In this document: in pieces, positions 1 to 8,119 of the stretch
How positions within the stretch are numbered: the stretch's first letter is position 1
How the letters are laid out: each line of letters starts with the position of its first letter
Source of the DNA: a virus
Reading direction: 5' to 3' (one strand)
DNA length: 45,104 nucleotides
IMG/VR virus record: IMGVR_UViG_3300010885_074521
Location: 1 to 45,104 of that record
Translations under genes and position numbers: made by a program
The notes under the pieces: generated by a model
The model's database searches: none
What the model was told of the DNA's origin: nothing
Seen by the model: only the letters and a program-made list of their open reading frames with translations

Positions 1-1
1 A

Positions 2-184
2 AAAAAATTTAATCCTGAGGCTTATGATAGACTTGTTAAGCGCTTCCTTGAGCTTGAAGCACGTTATAAGCGTAATAAGAAAGATTATGATATTGCAGTA
101 AAGCAAGTTCGTACTTACTTTGATGATAAACATGGCATTGATATTATTGGATTATTAGATGATGATATTAATGAGGTCAAATAA
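2..184 (+). CDS. C-terminal end of an unrecognised protein (partial)
   Basis: The frame is open from the left edge and ends at TAA 182-184, giving 60 residues. The visible part is charged and probably helical (Lys/Arg/Glu/Asp-rich, about FLELEARYKRNKKDYDIA), ending in an acidic tail LLDDDINEVK. No domain is recognised. The next gene's ATG directly abuts this stop (TAA-ATG), so the two are probably translated together. The gene lies on the plus strand, opposite to the late structural block, and just upstream of a tRNA array, where phages often keep small accessory genes. Function unknown. Confidence 0.6.
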   Translation, partial: KKFNPEAYDRLVKRFLELEARYKRNKKDYDIAVKQVRTYFDDKHGIDIIGLLDDDINEVK

Positions 185-319
185 ATGAGACCAACTATTA
201 TTATCTGGTCTATTGTTATTCTTATTTTTATTGTTGTTAGTAGAACTTGTAGTTCAACGGCAGATAATGTAAAGAGTTATAATAATCCTAACCGACAATA
301 CGTGGCAGGGTGTCCATGA
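185..319 (+). CDS. Small single-pass membrane protein, 44 aa
   Basis: Starts at ATG 185, directly after the preceding TAA, and ends at TGA 317-319. After a short N-terminus (MRPT) there is one hydrophobic segment of about 15 residues (IIIWSIVILIFIVV, residues 5-18), then a polar tail of about 25 residues (SRTCSS...). The Cys at residue 22 follows the hydrophobic stretch, but the context (VSRTC) is a poor lipobox, so a lipoprotein or spanin is possible but not supported. It is too short for family assignment. Stop-start coupling to the upstream gene argues that it is a real gene rather than a chance frame. Confidence 0.5.
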   Translation: MRPTIIIWSIVILIFIVVSRTCSSTADNVKSYNNPNRQYVAGCP

Positions 320-350
320 ATTTTGTTGTTCGAATACGATAGGAGGTTTA
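320..350 (+). other. tRNA-3'-end-like remnant upstream of the tRNA array
   Basis: This spacer contains TTCGAAT followed six bases later by GGAGGT. The same two blocks, at the same spacing, form the T-loop and 3' acceptor strand of the tRNA-Ile just downstream (about 424-442). The T-stem does not pair here and no 5' half is evident. It is best read as a decayed tRNA fragment, or as coincidence. Confidence 0.25.
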
Positions 351-351
351 T

Positions 352-443
352 GCCTCCGTCGTCTAGCGGTTAAGACACACGGCTTATACCCGTGCTTGGC
401 GCCAGATTAGCGCAAAACGTTGGTTCGAATCCAACCGGAGGTA
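352..443 (+). tRNA. tRNA-Ile (anticodon UAU) with unusually long variable arm
   Basis: The acceptor stem GCCTCCG/CGGAGGT closes with one G-T pair and discriminator A443. The D-arm is GTCT-AGCGGTTA-AGAC. The anticodon stem CACGG/CCGTG is perfect and encloses CTTATAC, so the anticodon is TAT (reads AUA, Ile). The T-arm is GTTGG-TTCGAAT-CCAAC. About 24 bases lie between the anticodon and T stems instead of the usual 4-5; they contain GCGC-cagatta-GCGC, which can form an extra hairpin as in class II tRNAs. CCA is not encoded. AUA is a common codon in this AT-rich genome, so the tRNA would help its translation. The identity call could fail if the long arm makes it a Ser/Leu-type tRNA or a pseudogene. 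Confidence 0.75.
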
Positions 444-450
444 CCGTTTT

Positions 451-524
451 GTACCCATAGCTCAACCGGATAGAGCAGCAGTTTTCTAAACTGCTGGTTC
501 CAGGTTCGATTCCTGGTGGGTACG
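451..524 (+). tRNA. tRNA-Arg (anticodon UCU)
   Basis: Standard cloverleaf. Acceptor GTACCCA/TGGGTAC with discriminator G524, D-arm around AGCTC...GAGC, anticodon stem GCAGT/ACTGC enclosing TTTCTAA (anticodon TCT), and T-arm CCAGG-TTCGATT-CCTGG. CCA is not encoded. It reads AGA, the Arg codon favoured in AT-rich phage genes. Only seven bases separate it from the upstream tRNA, suggesting one processed transcript. Confidence 0.93.
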
Positions 525-542
525 AGATAATTAATATATGTT

Positions 543-614
543 TGCTCGGTAGCTCAGCGGTGGAGCGGGGCACTGTTAATGCCTAGGTCGTAGGTTCGAT
601 CCCTACCCGAGCAG
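543..614 (+). tRNA. tRNA-Asn (anticodon GUU)
   Basis: Acceptor TGCTCGG/CCGAGCA with discriminator G614, D-arm GCTC...GAGC, anticodon stem GGGCA/TGCCT enclosing CTGTTAA (anticodon GTT), and T-arm GTAGG-TTCGATC-CCTAC. CCA is not encoded. Asn codons are very frequent in the giant fibre proteins of this window. Confidence 0.93.
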
Positions 615-616
615 AT

Positions 617-699
617 GGGCAGATACCGAAGTGGCCAAACGGGGGAGACTGTAAATCTCTTGGCTTACGCCTTCAGTGGTTCGAATCCACTTCTGCCCA
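617..699 (+). tRNA. tRNA-Tyr (anticodon GUA), class II
   Basis: Acceptor GGGCAGA/TCTGCCC with discriminator A699, anticodon stem GGAGA/TCTCT enclosing CTGTAAA (anticodon GTA), a normal class II variable arm (about TGGCTTACGCCTTC), and T-arm AGTGG-TTCGAAT-CCACT. CCA is not encoded. The gene ends two bases before the stop codon of the converging 702-1472 gene, so the tRNA array and the late block meet with no room for a terminator. Confidence 0.95.
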
Positions 700-701
700 A
701 A

Positions 702-1472
702 TTAAGGAATATAAATTCTATCGTTAGCTATTTGATAAATTATATTAGTTACTGTTTGTAGATTTGTACAATCTTGAGGCGACACAACAGGTAATGAATA
801 AGTTCTTGTGTATACATTCGCAGGAGTGGCAGTTGAAACATACGTATTACCTACCTTTACTATATCTCCTGTAGTGTAAGTCTTATAAGTAATAGTTACA
901 GTCTGAGGAGCGGGTGATGTCCATTCAAACCAGTAACCACTTATGCCTAGCGTTGCAGTAGAAGAACCCAACCCTATCGCAGTAGAAGATAAGCTAACTA
1001 AGTCAATACCAAAATACTCATATGTTATAAGGCCCTTAGAATCACCAGCATATGATAACGAATCAATTTGAGTAGAGCCACAATAACCGACCTTTGTATA
1101 ATTAAATCCGTATCCGGGTATGCCCTGCACGGACATAGTCATATCAACGTCATTATCGATAGCAGGCCCAGCCCAATCAACTTCTACTATCATATTCTTA
1201 AACGGTCCATATAGATATGTGAGAGGTGTTGGTGTAGGTGTTGACGTATATGTAGGTGTAGGTGTAAGAGTAATTGTAGGTGTTACTGAAGGGGTAGGTG
1301 GTATAGTAGGTGTAGGTGTGAAGGTCGGTGTAATAGAAGGGGTAGGTGTATTCGTAGGTGTAATTGTTGGTGTTGCAGGAAAAGGTGTATTCGACGGGGT
1401 TGGAGATGGTAGAATAGGTGATAACGGAACTAACCCGTTACCTTGATTAACTTTTAAAACATATTTTACCAT
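702..1472 (-). CDS. Thr/Pro-repeat fibre protein, 256 aa
   Basis: Last gene of the late block. Residues 1-21 are a short N-terminus; residues 22-83 are a TPTxTPT linker; residues 84-256 are a beta-rich, Ser/Thr/Tyr/Gly-rich globular part without Lys/Arg clusters, resembling fibre or adhesin tips. The tip is not the P-domain type found in the two other Thr/Pro-repeat proteins of the window. There is no signal peptide, as expected for a virion protein. The start is fixed by TAAATA four bases upstream (1477-1482), inside the end of the preceding gene. Likely an exposed tail-fibre or receptor-binding accessory; the receptor is unknown. The low-complexity linker could be O-glycosylated. Confidence 0.8.
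   Translation of the reverse strand: MVKYVLKVNQGNGLVPLSPILPSPTPSNTPFPATPTITPTNTPTPSITPTFTPTPTIPPTPSVTPTITLTPTPTYTSTPTPTPLTYLYGPFKNMIVEVDWAGPAIDNDVDMTMSVQGIPGYGFNYTKVGYCGSTQIDSLSYAGDSKGLITYEYFGIDLVSLSSTAIGLGSSTATLGISGYWFEWTSPAPQTVTITYKTYTTGDIVKVGNTYVSTATPANVYTRTYSLPVVSPQDCTNLQTVTNIIYQIANDRIYIP
1224..1409 (-). repeat. Thr-Pro linker-coding repeat (gene 702-1472)
   Basis: Codes residues 22-83 of the 256-aa fibre protein with a 6-base periodicity (plus strand reads as repeated GTAGGTGT/GTTGGTGT). The protein pattern is (T/S)PT with occasional I, F, S or V. It is a length-variable spacer, not a CRISPR array. Confidence 0.85.
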
Positions 1473-1476
1473 AACT

Positions 1477-1482
1477 TATTTA
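1477..1482 (-). promoter_or_regulatory. Late-type motif ACTAAATA before the 1472 start
   Basis: TAAATA ends four bases before the ATG at 1472. It lies across the stop of the upstream gene, so this gene can be transcribed on its own. Confidence 0.5.
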
Positions 1483-3105
1483 GTTTAAATTAATTTGTAT
1501 ATCCAATGAAGGTATATCTAAAATTTCTGATTTTAATATATTGAGTATATTTGCCTGTATATTGTATATATAACTTAATACTCTATTAACTATGTTACAT
1601 GTAACAAGTTCATTTGCACCTATATAAGCGTTTAAATCTTGGCCAAAATAAATGCTTTCTAGTTCATTGGGTAGGAGATATCTCGTACCTTTAAAAACAA
1701 TATTACCTTTATCATCCTGTCTGGCTAAAAACTTTCCTATTATTTGATCTCTAAATCTCATATGATTAATTAAAATTTTAGAAATATTTTTATTTAATAC
1801 CCAGTTTTGTAAGTACTCATCTCCGTTTAGCAGAATATTATCTAAATTATAAATATCAAAATCTCTTTGCGCTAAAATATCATAAAGATTTAAATTATCT
1901 ACAAAATATCCTAATTTACCCGTATTATTATAAAAAGAGAATAATAAAACTATATCCCCTTGACTATGCTTATTAACACTAAAAGCATTAATAGAGTCAA
2001 AAGGCAAGTCATACTTGTAGAGATATAAAAGATATTTACCTACTGTCGGTTCTGGTCTAGTGGTAAATTTTTTATATACATTTTTATTAGATATTAAATA
2101 AAAAATATTATTATCTGTTTGTGAAATAACTATTTTTTTAAATATTTCACCCGATTCATTAAAAACATCATGTAAAAATTCTTGTTTTGTAGTAAATGTG
2201 TTATTATATTTTATAATCTTTGTATTAGTTAATATAAAAATGTTACCTTCATTATCACAAGCAATGTCAAGAGCATTCAAATTTAATAAATCTTTAGATA
2301 ATCTATAAGTATATTGCCAGTTTAAATCTTTATCATATTTTTTAACGCAGCTATTACCTGCATCTAAAACAAACAAATATTTATTGTAAGAAGCAAGACC
2401 GGTAGGTGATTTAAATTCAGCTTTTGACTCTTTTTCTCCATAATTACCGATAGAATCTACATAAACTAAACGCTCATTTAAGATATTATTGGTTATAAAA
2501 AAACCGGTTGCATCATATTTTATGAGTTGGTTTCTTTCAGCATCTAAAACATAAAGAAAATAATCTATAGTAGCAAATCCTGTTAAATTAATATAATTTA
2601 CATTATACCCGTCAGTATTTGAAGTACCGGGGTCAATTTCATTAATAGTATATACATTTTGCAGGTATGTTGCTGCTTCATCAAATTTAAACACTTTTAT
2701 TTTATTTTGATATGCAAGAAAAGCATAATAAAGTCCTGCGTCAGTATTTTTTATAGTTATCATTAAATTAGTCTTATCTACCCCTACATTTTGTGGGTTA
2801 GATGAAATAGAAATAAATTGTGAAGTGCTTAAATTTCTATACCAGGTAAAATTAGTAGAGCTTGCTGTTACCCCAGCTATAGCTGTACCTGATACAGGTA
2901 TTAAGTTGGAAGATACTAGAGTATTTTTATATAGATAAAGCATATTTTCGTGTAAATGGCTTAGCTTTAAATTAATTAGCCCTTCTGAAACGGTATCGTT
3001 GGGTTGAACTTTTATGTAATCATAGGAATAAGGTAAAGCTAATTCTTCGCCTAAATAACGATCATAAACTAAGTTATTTGCTGCAAATTCTTGTGATATA
3101 GTCAT
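1480..3105 (-). CDS. Beta-propeller (NHL-like) tail fibre/baseplate protein, 541 aa
   Basis: The middle of the protein (about residues 120-350) shows NHL/propeller-like blades, each with a strand such as YLFVLDAGNSCVKKYD, FLYVLDAERNQLIKYD or GNIFILTNTKIIKYN, spaced about 40-60 residues apart. The C-terminus (about 440-541) is predicted helical and may attach to the particle or trimerise. The start ATG directly follows the TAA of the 1117-aa gene upstream (TAA-ATG), so the two are translationally coupled and probably part of one structure. Similar propeller blades occur in the 1153-aa protein at 19915-23376. Propellers in phage tails can bind surface glycans; that role is an inference here. 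Confidence 0.7.
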   Translation of the reverse strand: MTISQEFAANNLVYDRYLGEELALPYSYDYIKVQPNDTVSEGLINLKLSHLHENMLYLYKNTLVSSNLIPVSGTAIAGVTASSTNFTWYRNLSTSQFISISSNPQNVGVDKTNLMITIKNTDAGLYYAFLAYQNKIKVFKFDEAATYLQNVYTINEIDPGTSNTDGYNVNYINLTGFATIDYFLYVLDAERNQLIKYDATGFFITNNILNERLVYVDSIGNYGEKESKAEFKSPTGLASYNKYLFVLDAGNSCVKKYDKDLNWQYTYRLSKDLLNLNALDIACDNEGNIFILTNTKIIKYNNTFTTKQEFLHDVFNESGEIFKKIVISQTDNNIFYLISNKNVYKKFTTRPEPTVGKYLLYLYKYDLPFDSINAFSVNKHSQGDIVLLFSFYNNTGKLGYFVDNLNLYDILAQRDFDIYNLDNILLNGDEYLQNWVLNKNISKILINHMRFRDQIIGKFLARQDDKGNIVFKGTRYLLPNELESIYFGQDLNAYIGANELVTCNIVNRVLSYIYNIQANILNILKSEILDIPSLDIQINLN

Positions 3106-6100
3106 TTAATTTATCCATTTTATACTATTAATTTTCGTATACGCAGGTGCACTAGTACTTAATATCTTAAGTATACGTTGCTCTAATGCATATCTTAAGT
3201 TAATATCTTTTATATTAGTATTGCGTATAGCTAAATTAAACAATGTACTTTTAGATCCCGGGGGGTTAATTTTAAAATACCTATCTATTTCTTCAATATA
3301 ATTACGCCTGCCGCATGCAACGTCAAACTTAATATCGTTCATATGCATTCCCTTGCGCGTATGGAACATAATATCAAAATCAAATAACGGTTTATCGTAA
3401 AGATAAAAGTTCTTAAACTTTAAATTTCTACACATATAAGATTTCTTTTTTAAGTAATTGAATAGTGGAATAGAATATGAATAACTAGAAGTTCCTAGTA
3501 AAAATGGGCGGTTAGCGAGATTACTAAATTTATATTTACGTGGCTTGAATTGAACATAATCTTGTATTTGCCCGTCAACAAATAAATGCATATAACCCTC
3601 ATATGAGTCGAACCTAACAGCAAAATTATGATAACCAGCATCAAGCGCAGATAAATTAAAGATTAAATTTATATCCTCTGTATCATTACTATTATATACA
3701 TTTACTAATTTAGCTTTAATATTAAAGTTATATTGAGGATATATTTCTTTTACAAAATTAATTAAAAACGAATCGTTAGAATAGTTTGCACCTACAGCCG
3801 TATTAGTGAAAAATAGTGATGAGCTTTCTTGTACTCCTTCTGTTGAGAGAACTTCTAATTTTAATTTTTTATTTTGATGTTGCGACTGCCTAACTGCTAT
3901 TAATTTTTTATCGTAATTATTATTTATTTCGGCAATTGAAAATGAATTATAATTAGCATAGCTAGTATCTGTGAAAGCACCTGAAAGAATAAACTCTCTA
4001 TCATTGGTATATTTTGCATAATAATTTTTATCAAAAAAGATCCAAAGATTTTTATCAAAATCTATTGTAAAATCATCTATTGATGTTGAGGAATGAAATG
4101 CTATAAATGTTTTTTCACTCGATGTACCGATGTTTTTCCATAAGTAAATATCATTGTTTAATTGATAATAAATTTTATTATCAACTCTTAAAGCTTTTTT
4201 ACCATTAGTTAAATAAAGATTATCTTCATATAAATTAATAGTTCTACAATCGTTTAAAGATGTAATACCGGGTACATATCTTGGTACTTGTGTAATATTG
4301 CTAACAGTTGTATTTTTAAGATCAATCTTTTTAATATTAACCGTAATACTAGGCAGTGTTGCATTGTTAAAAAGTATGTATGCATTGTTTTCATCATTAT
4401 CTTTTCCGTATAGTTGACTAATTCTTACCCCCGGTGTGACTTTTCTTGTCTCAGAATATGATATATTATATCTTCTTATTGTATCATCTTTAAGTATTAA
4501 ATGAATATCGTTTAGACCTTGCTGCCTTATTATTGATACTATATCAGATTTTAATTCTAGTTTATTTAAAATTTCAAAATCAGTATTGGTAATATATAGC
4601 GCGCTAGGTGCATTAAAGAATAGTAACGGTGTAACTACATTTTCGTTAAAAATTCCAAAACCATCTCTATCGTAATTACCTACTATTTGATAGCCTATTG
4701 TTTCTTTCCAATTATTACTATATGCATCAAATATAAGTGTAAATTGATTTGAGCTTTGAATAGATGATAAGTTATTTGTTACTGCGTAGTTATAACCATC
4801 TAGACTATATTCGGTACCATCTACATTGTCTACCGGTGCTATAGAACCATCAACACTAGTTAAAAAGTTAAAATTATTTTGAACTAAATTTTTTGAAAAT
4901 ATTTTTATAAAGTTTGAAACATCTTTTGGGCCGTAGTGATGGTAGGCATAATAAGTACCAGGCTCGAAAATTAAATCAGATGGTTTATCGAACAGCTCTA
5001 TATCACCTAAAAGAGCGTCAGCTTGATTAATTAAACAGTCAAACAATGAAATATATTTAATAGCTTTGTAATCCGAAGATGTTAATGCTTTTATAAACGT
5101 GGTTCTCTTAGGATTAAAGTATCTATCTACCCAAACTGGTCGAGTATTAATATCAGGACTACCTGAAAGCCAAGAACATAAAAAGTTACCAGAATTTTCG
5201 TCAATAGTATTACCAAAAGTTGATGTATATTTATAATCTCCTTTTTTCTTAAAAATTTTATCGGATTTTAGAGGGTTATCACCAGCTATAGCACCAGAAT
5301 CTACTAAACTAGAATCATTAATGTTAAGTCTAGTGAATGGAAAGAAAACTTGAGGTATATGAAAATAAGTTACTTTATCTTTTTGTAAGAGTATTGAAGT
5401 TGTATATGTTTCGTAGTCAACAGATATATTATCATTACCTTTAATTTGATTTGAGCCAGTAAATAATGTCTTATAATCTCTAAATTGAATATTGTCTTCG
5501 GTAAAAAATGGGTTAGCTCTAGATTGATTATATTCGGCTGTACTAGAATTTTTTAATGATAGTAAATTTAAATCAAGAGATTTTTTATTTTCTGATAAAT
5601 TATAATATTCGTTATTTAAAAGTAAGTTTGATTTTATATTTTCATAGCTTCTTAATTCATTTACATTTTGCGAATTGGTTTTTAAGTCTTTTTTATAGCT
5701 CAACCAAGGGTCGAATAGTTTCGTATTGTTAGGTGCTTCGTTTCTAGGTCTAACTCTTAAAATTGAATTTGTAGAGTAAGGTACAGCAGATCCTGTCAAA
5801 GGATCAACTAATATCATGTCCTGAAGACCAGCATCATAAGAAATAAATTTACAAATATCGTTAATATTTTTTATTAATATAATATAATCATAATCTCTAC
5901 TGTAAACATAATAGAAAATTTGAGGGCTATATTCAACTAGAGCATCTAACCCCACATTTTTACAGAAGCTTAGATTACCAGAGTAATCTACAGTTAAATA
6001 TCTTATTATACCATCATTTTCATGAGATATTTTACAAAATTTTTCTGTTATAAGCTCAACATCAAAAAAATTTCTATTATTTAAATCGGTATAAGTACCG

Positions 6101-6459
6101 CTAACTATCAATCCTGCTACGTTTGTAGTAATATCCGGTTCATCTACATCCCAGAATCTCGATGCCGGTGTAACTGCTCCTAAGGCATTAACACCAAAAT
6201 AAGTAGAAAACCCTTCATCTTCTAAATTATCTAGCTTATTAATAACAATATTATTTTTAATTTGATCTAAACCAGTTAAAAATACATTAGAAAAGCTATT
6301 AATTTTATTATCATTAATATCCTTTAAAATGTTATTAACAGAAATGTTAATATTTTGTTCGCTAAAAAATGTATTTTGATCTATCTCTAAGTCGTTATCG
6401 TAAGGATAGTTAGCAGATAAACCTATAAAGTTACTTTGATCTAAAGATATAATATCCAT
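3106..6459 (-). CDS. Giant tail fibre/baseplate-associated protein with LamG-like domain, 1117 aa
   Basis: Asn/Ser/Tyr/Leu-rich structural protein without catalytic motifs. Around residues 780-830 is one propeller-like blade (KNLWIFFDKNYYAKYTND). Roughly residues 880-1020 look like a LamG/concanavalin-type sandwich, with the typical strand HNFAVRFDSYEGYMHLFVDG. The C-terminal ~90 residues (from about GRRNYIEEIDRYF to the end) are charged and helical, perhaps an assembly or oligomerisation module. The ATG at 6459 has TAAATA nine bases upstream, a looser spacing than elsewhere. It heads a two-gene unit with the propeller protein that follows. It is probably a long host-contact fibre or an outer baseplate component; no specific T4 counterpart is recognised. 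Confidence 0.65.
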   Translation of the reverse strand: MDIISLDQSNFIGLSANYPYDNDLEIDQNTFFSEQNINISVNNILKDINDNKINSFSNVFLTGLDQIKNNIVINKLDNLEDEGFSTYFGVNALGAVTPASRFWDVDEPDITTNVAGLIVSGTYTDLNNRNFFDVELITEKFCKISHENDGIIRYLTVDYSGNLSFCKNVGLDALVEYSPQIFYYVYSRDYDYIILIKNINDICKFISYDAGLQDMILVDPLTGSAVPYSTNSILRVRPRNEAPNNTKLFDPWLSYKKDLKTNSQNVNELRSYENIKSNLLLNNEYYNLSENKKSLDLNLLSLKNSSTAEYNQSRANPFFTEDNIQFRDYKTLFTGSNQIKGNDNISVDYETYTTSILLQKDKVTYFHIPQVFFPFTRLNINDSSLVDSGAIAGDNPLKSDKIFKKKGDYKYTSTFGNTIDENSGNFLCSWLSGSPDINTRPVWVDRYFNPKRTTFIKALTSSDYKAIKYISLFDCLINQADALLGDIELFDKPSDLIFEPGTYYAYHHYGPKDVSNFIKIFSKNLVQNNFNFLTSVDGSIAPVDNVDGTEYSLDGYNYAVTNNLSSIQSSNQFTLIFDAYSNNWKETIGYQIVGNYDRDGFGIFNENVVTPLLFFNAPSALYITNTDFEILNKLELKSDIVSIIRQQGLNDIHLILKDDTIRRYNISYSETRKVTPGVRISQLYGKDNDENNAYILFNNATLPSITVNIKKIDLKNTTVSNITQVPRYVPGITSLNDCRTINLYEDNLYLTNGKKALRVDNKIYYQLNNDIYLWKNIGTSSEKTFIAFHSSTSIDDFTIDFDKNLWIFFDKNYYAKYTNDREFILSGAFTDTSYANYNSFSIAEINNNYDKKLIAVRQSQHQNKKLKLEVLSTEGVQESSSLFFTNTAVGANYSNDSFLINFVKEIYPQYNFNIKAKLVNVYNSNDTEDINLIFNLSALDAGYHNFAVRFDSYEGYMHLFVDGQIQDYVQFKPRKYKFSNLANRPFLLGTSSYSYSIPLFNYLKKKSYMCRNLKFKNFYLYDKPLFDFDIMFHTRKGMHMNDIKFDVACGRRNYIEEIDRYFKINPPGSKSTLFNLAIRNTNIKDINLRYALEQRILKILSTSAPAYTKINSIKWIN

Positions 6460-6468
6460 GGTTTAATA

Positions 6469-6474
6469 TATTTA
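6469..6474 (-). promoter_or_regulatory. Late-type motif ATTAAATA before the 6459 start
   Basis: TAAATA ends nine bases before the ATG, the one clear deviation from the 4-6 base spacing seen at the other sites. It overlaps the stop region of the next gene upstream. Confidence 0.35.
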
Positions 6475-8079
6475 ATAGTAAATTAATAGGTTAGCGCTTG
6501 AAAGTGTACCGTATTGTGCGGAGCTAAAATCTTGAATAAACAACTTCCACGTACCTACTATGTCAGATACTGTAGAATAATTTAATACGGATAGTGTTAA
6601 ATTGTAAGGTGGTACGGGTAATCCGCTTGCTATAGTAAACGGTATACTATCATTACCATCATTAGCGGTATGGAATACACCTGGAGTAAATCCGTTCCAA
6701 TTAATTGCTTCTTTATCATCTAATGTCACATCTACATTAACTGCAGGTGATTCGCCATCAGTAATTAACCCTGCAACTATAACAGCGCTACCTGCCGGCG
6801 AAAGTAATAACATACCTAGATCACGGGGGTAATCGTGACTAAACCCGCTTAACGATAAAGCAATTCTCTTAGCATTTTGAGGCATACTCGGTACGGTAAA
6901 TGTAATAGGGTAGACAGAAGCCACATTATTATCAATTATATTAATATTTGTTTCATTTGAATTAAATGTACTAAGGTAAAACACCTCTGTAGAAGTAATT
7001 GTCACAGTGGGTGTAGGTGTCATCGTTAATGTAGGGGTAGGTGTAGGTGTAACTGGTGAAGGTGTTACTGTATTAGTCATAGTAGGCGTTACTGCTGGTG
7101 TTCCTGTTGGCGTCTCAGTTACTGTTGGTGTAGGCGTTGGTGTAACCGGTGTATTAGTAACAGAAGGTGTGATCGTTGGCGTTACTGTTTTAGTAGGAGT
7201 TAATGTAGGTGTCTCTGTAGGTGTTAAGGTTAGGGTGGGTGTAACAGTTTGTGAAGGGGTATATGTAGGTGTAATAGAAAGTGTTGGTGTTACTGTAGGG
7301 GTAACTGTATATGATGGTGTTACTGTCATAGTAGGTGTTGGGGTAGATGTAGGTGTAGGAGTTGGATATGGTGTATTGTAAATAGGATCAGGGGTCGAGC
7401 TAAGTAATAAAAAGTTAGATACAATGTTTGATGTAAGAGATTGAAATTCTAAAATTTCAACGCTCTTATACTTACTACTATCAGATCTTGTTAATTGCGC
7501 GCTATTAATTAAATGAAAATTATCAAAATCAAATATTGTATCGGTAAATATTTTTATTTCAAAGTTAAAAATGTTTAATGCAAGGTTACCATTTACAACG
7601 GTAACTGAAGGATAGTATGTTGTAGTAGATGACACATCTCTATAAACATGGCTTACTTTATAATCTGCGGGCGAACCCGGGTCTATGCTTACCGCGTCTT
7701 GAAAATCGTTTTGTACGATACCTTTCTCAATTACCTGAATGTCATTATCGTTGAAATCATAGATAATCTTTAAAGGTGTAAAATTAACTCTATCAATTGC
7801 AGACGGGTTAAATGTTAAAGTAGTATCACCTTTAAATGAGCTTAAATTTGCACTTAAGTAAGTGGTTTGTATTGAATACCCCCAGGGAAATATTCTACCC
7901 CCGGTAGTAGTAACAGGATAAACATATGTACCTGATGTAAGATTAAATAGGCTGCCGGTTATAGTATCGGGAAATATAAATGATAACTCATATACGGGGT
8001 CAACAAATAAATAACCATTTATAAACCCCGGTTTTACTAGTGGCTGGTAGCTAGATAAAACGTAAGATGTAAAATTCAC
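6472..8079 (-). CDS. Adhesin: N-terminal domain, Thr/Pro stalk, C-terminal P-domain, 535 aa
   Basis: Three parts are visible. Residues 1-235 form a beta-rich N-terminal domain of unknown family. Residues 236-364 are a TPTxTPT stalk. Residues 365-535 match the P (proprotein-convertase) domain pattern: a jelly-roll with HDYPRDLGMLLLSPAGSA, a VTLDD strand, HTANDGND and GTWKLFIQDF near the end. The same P-domain, strikingly similar, ends the adhesin at 15004-16761, although the N-termini differ. The start is GTG at 8079, chosen because TAAATA lies five bases upstream and the same leader (AAATAATTAGGTGAAT) precedes the GTG at 38248. It follows the glycosyltransferase cassette. Likely an exposed receptor-binding fibre. 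Confidence 0.75.
   Translation of the reverse strand: MNFTSYVLSSYQPLVKPGFINGYLFVDPVYELSFIFPDTITGSLFNLTSGTYVYPVTTTGGRIFPWGYSIQTTYLSANLSSFKGDTTLTFNPSAIDRVNFTPLKIIYDFNDNDIQVIEKGIVQNDFQDAVSIDPGSPADYKVSHVYRDVSSTTTYYPSVTVVNGNLALNIFNFEIKIFTDTIFDFDNFHLINSAQLTRSDSSKYKSVEILEFQSLTSNIVSNFLLLSSTPDPIYNTPYPTPTPTSTPTPTMTVTPSYTVTPTVTPTLSITPTYTPSQTVTPTLTLTPTETPTLTPTKTVTPTITPSVTNTPVTPTPTPTVTETPTGTPAVTPTMTNTVTPSPVTPTPTPTLTMTPTPTVTITSTEVFYLSTFNSNETNINIIDNNVASVYPITFTVPSMPQNAKRIALSLSGFSHDYPRDLGMLLLSPAGSAVIVAGLITDGESPAVNVDVTLDDKEAINWNGFTPGVFHTANDGNDSIPFTIASGLPVPPYNLTLSVLNYSTVSDIVGTWKLFIQDFSSAQYGTLSSANLLIYY
6988..7374 (-). repeat. Thr-Pro stalk-coding repeat (gene 6472-8079)
   Basis: About 390 bases with 6-base periodicity, coding residues 236-364 as TPT/TVTPT units. 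The antisense strand is open as a Val-Gly repeat frame, which is only a shadow. Confidence 0.88.
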
Positions 8080-8084
8080 CTAAT

Positions 8085-8090
8085 TATTTA
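8085..8090 (-). promoter_or_regulatory. Late-type motif AGTAAATA before the 8079 GTG start
   Basis: TAAATA ends five bases before GTG. The 16-base leader AAATAATTAGGTGAAT is identical to the one before the gene starting at 38248. Confidence 0.55.
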
Positions 8091-8119
8091 CTATAAAATA
8101 CGAATTTTTAACTTGTTAA

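Noticed and set aside
370-573. 67-aa open frame across tRNA genes
   Set aside because: It runs antisense across three tRNAs; structural RNA explains the region.
352-699. Prophage integration (att) site at the tRNA genes
   Set aside because: There is no integrase in the window and no direct repeat of a tRNA 3' end at the far side; the tRNAs belong to a virulent-type T4-like genome.
7007-7381. Plus-strand Val-Gly-repeat open frame, also similar frames at 1120-1446 and 15721-16032
   Set aside because: They are exact antisense shadows of the Thr-Pro stalk codons; the composition is forced by the repeat and no start signal or motif precedes them.
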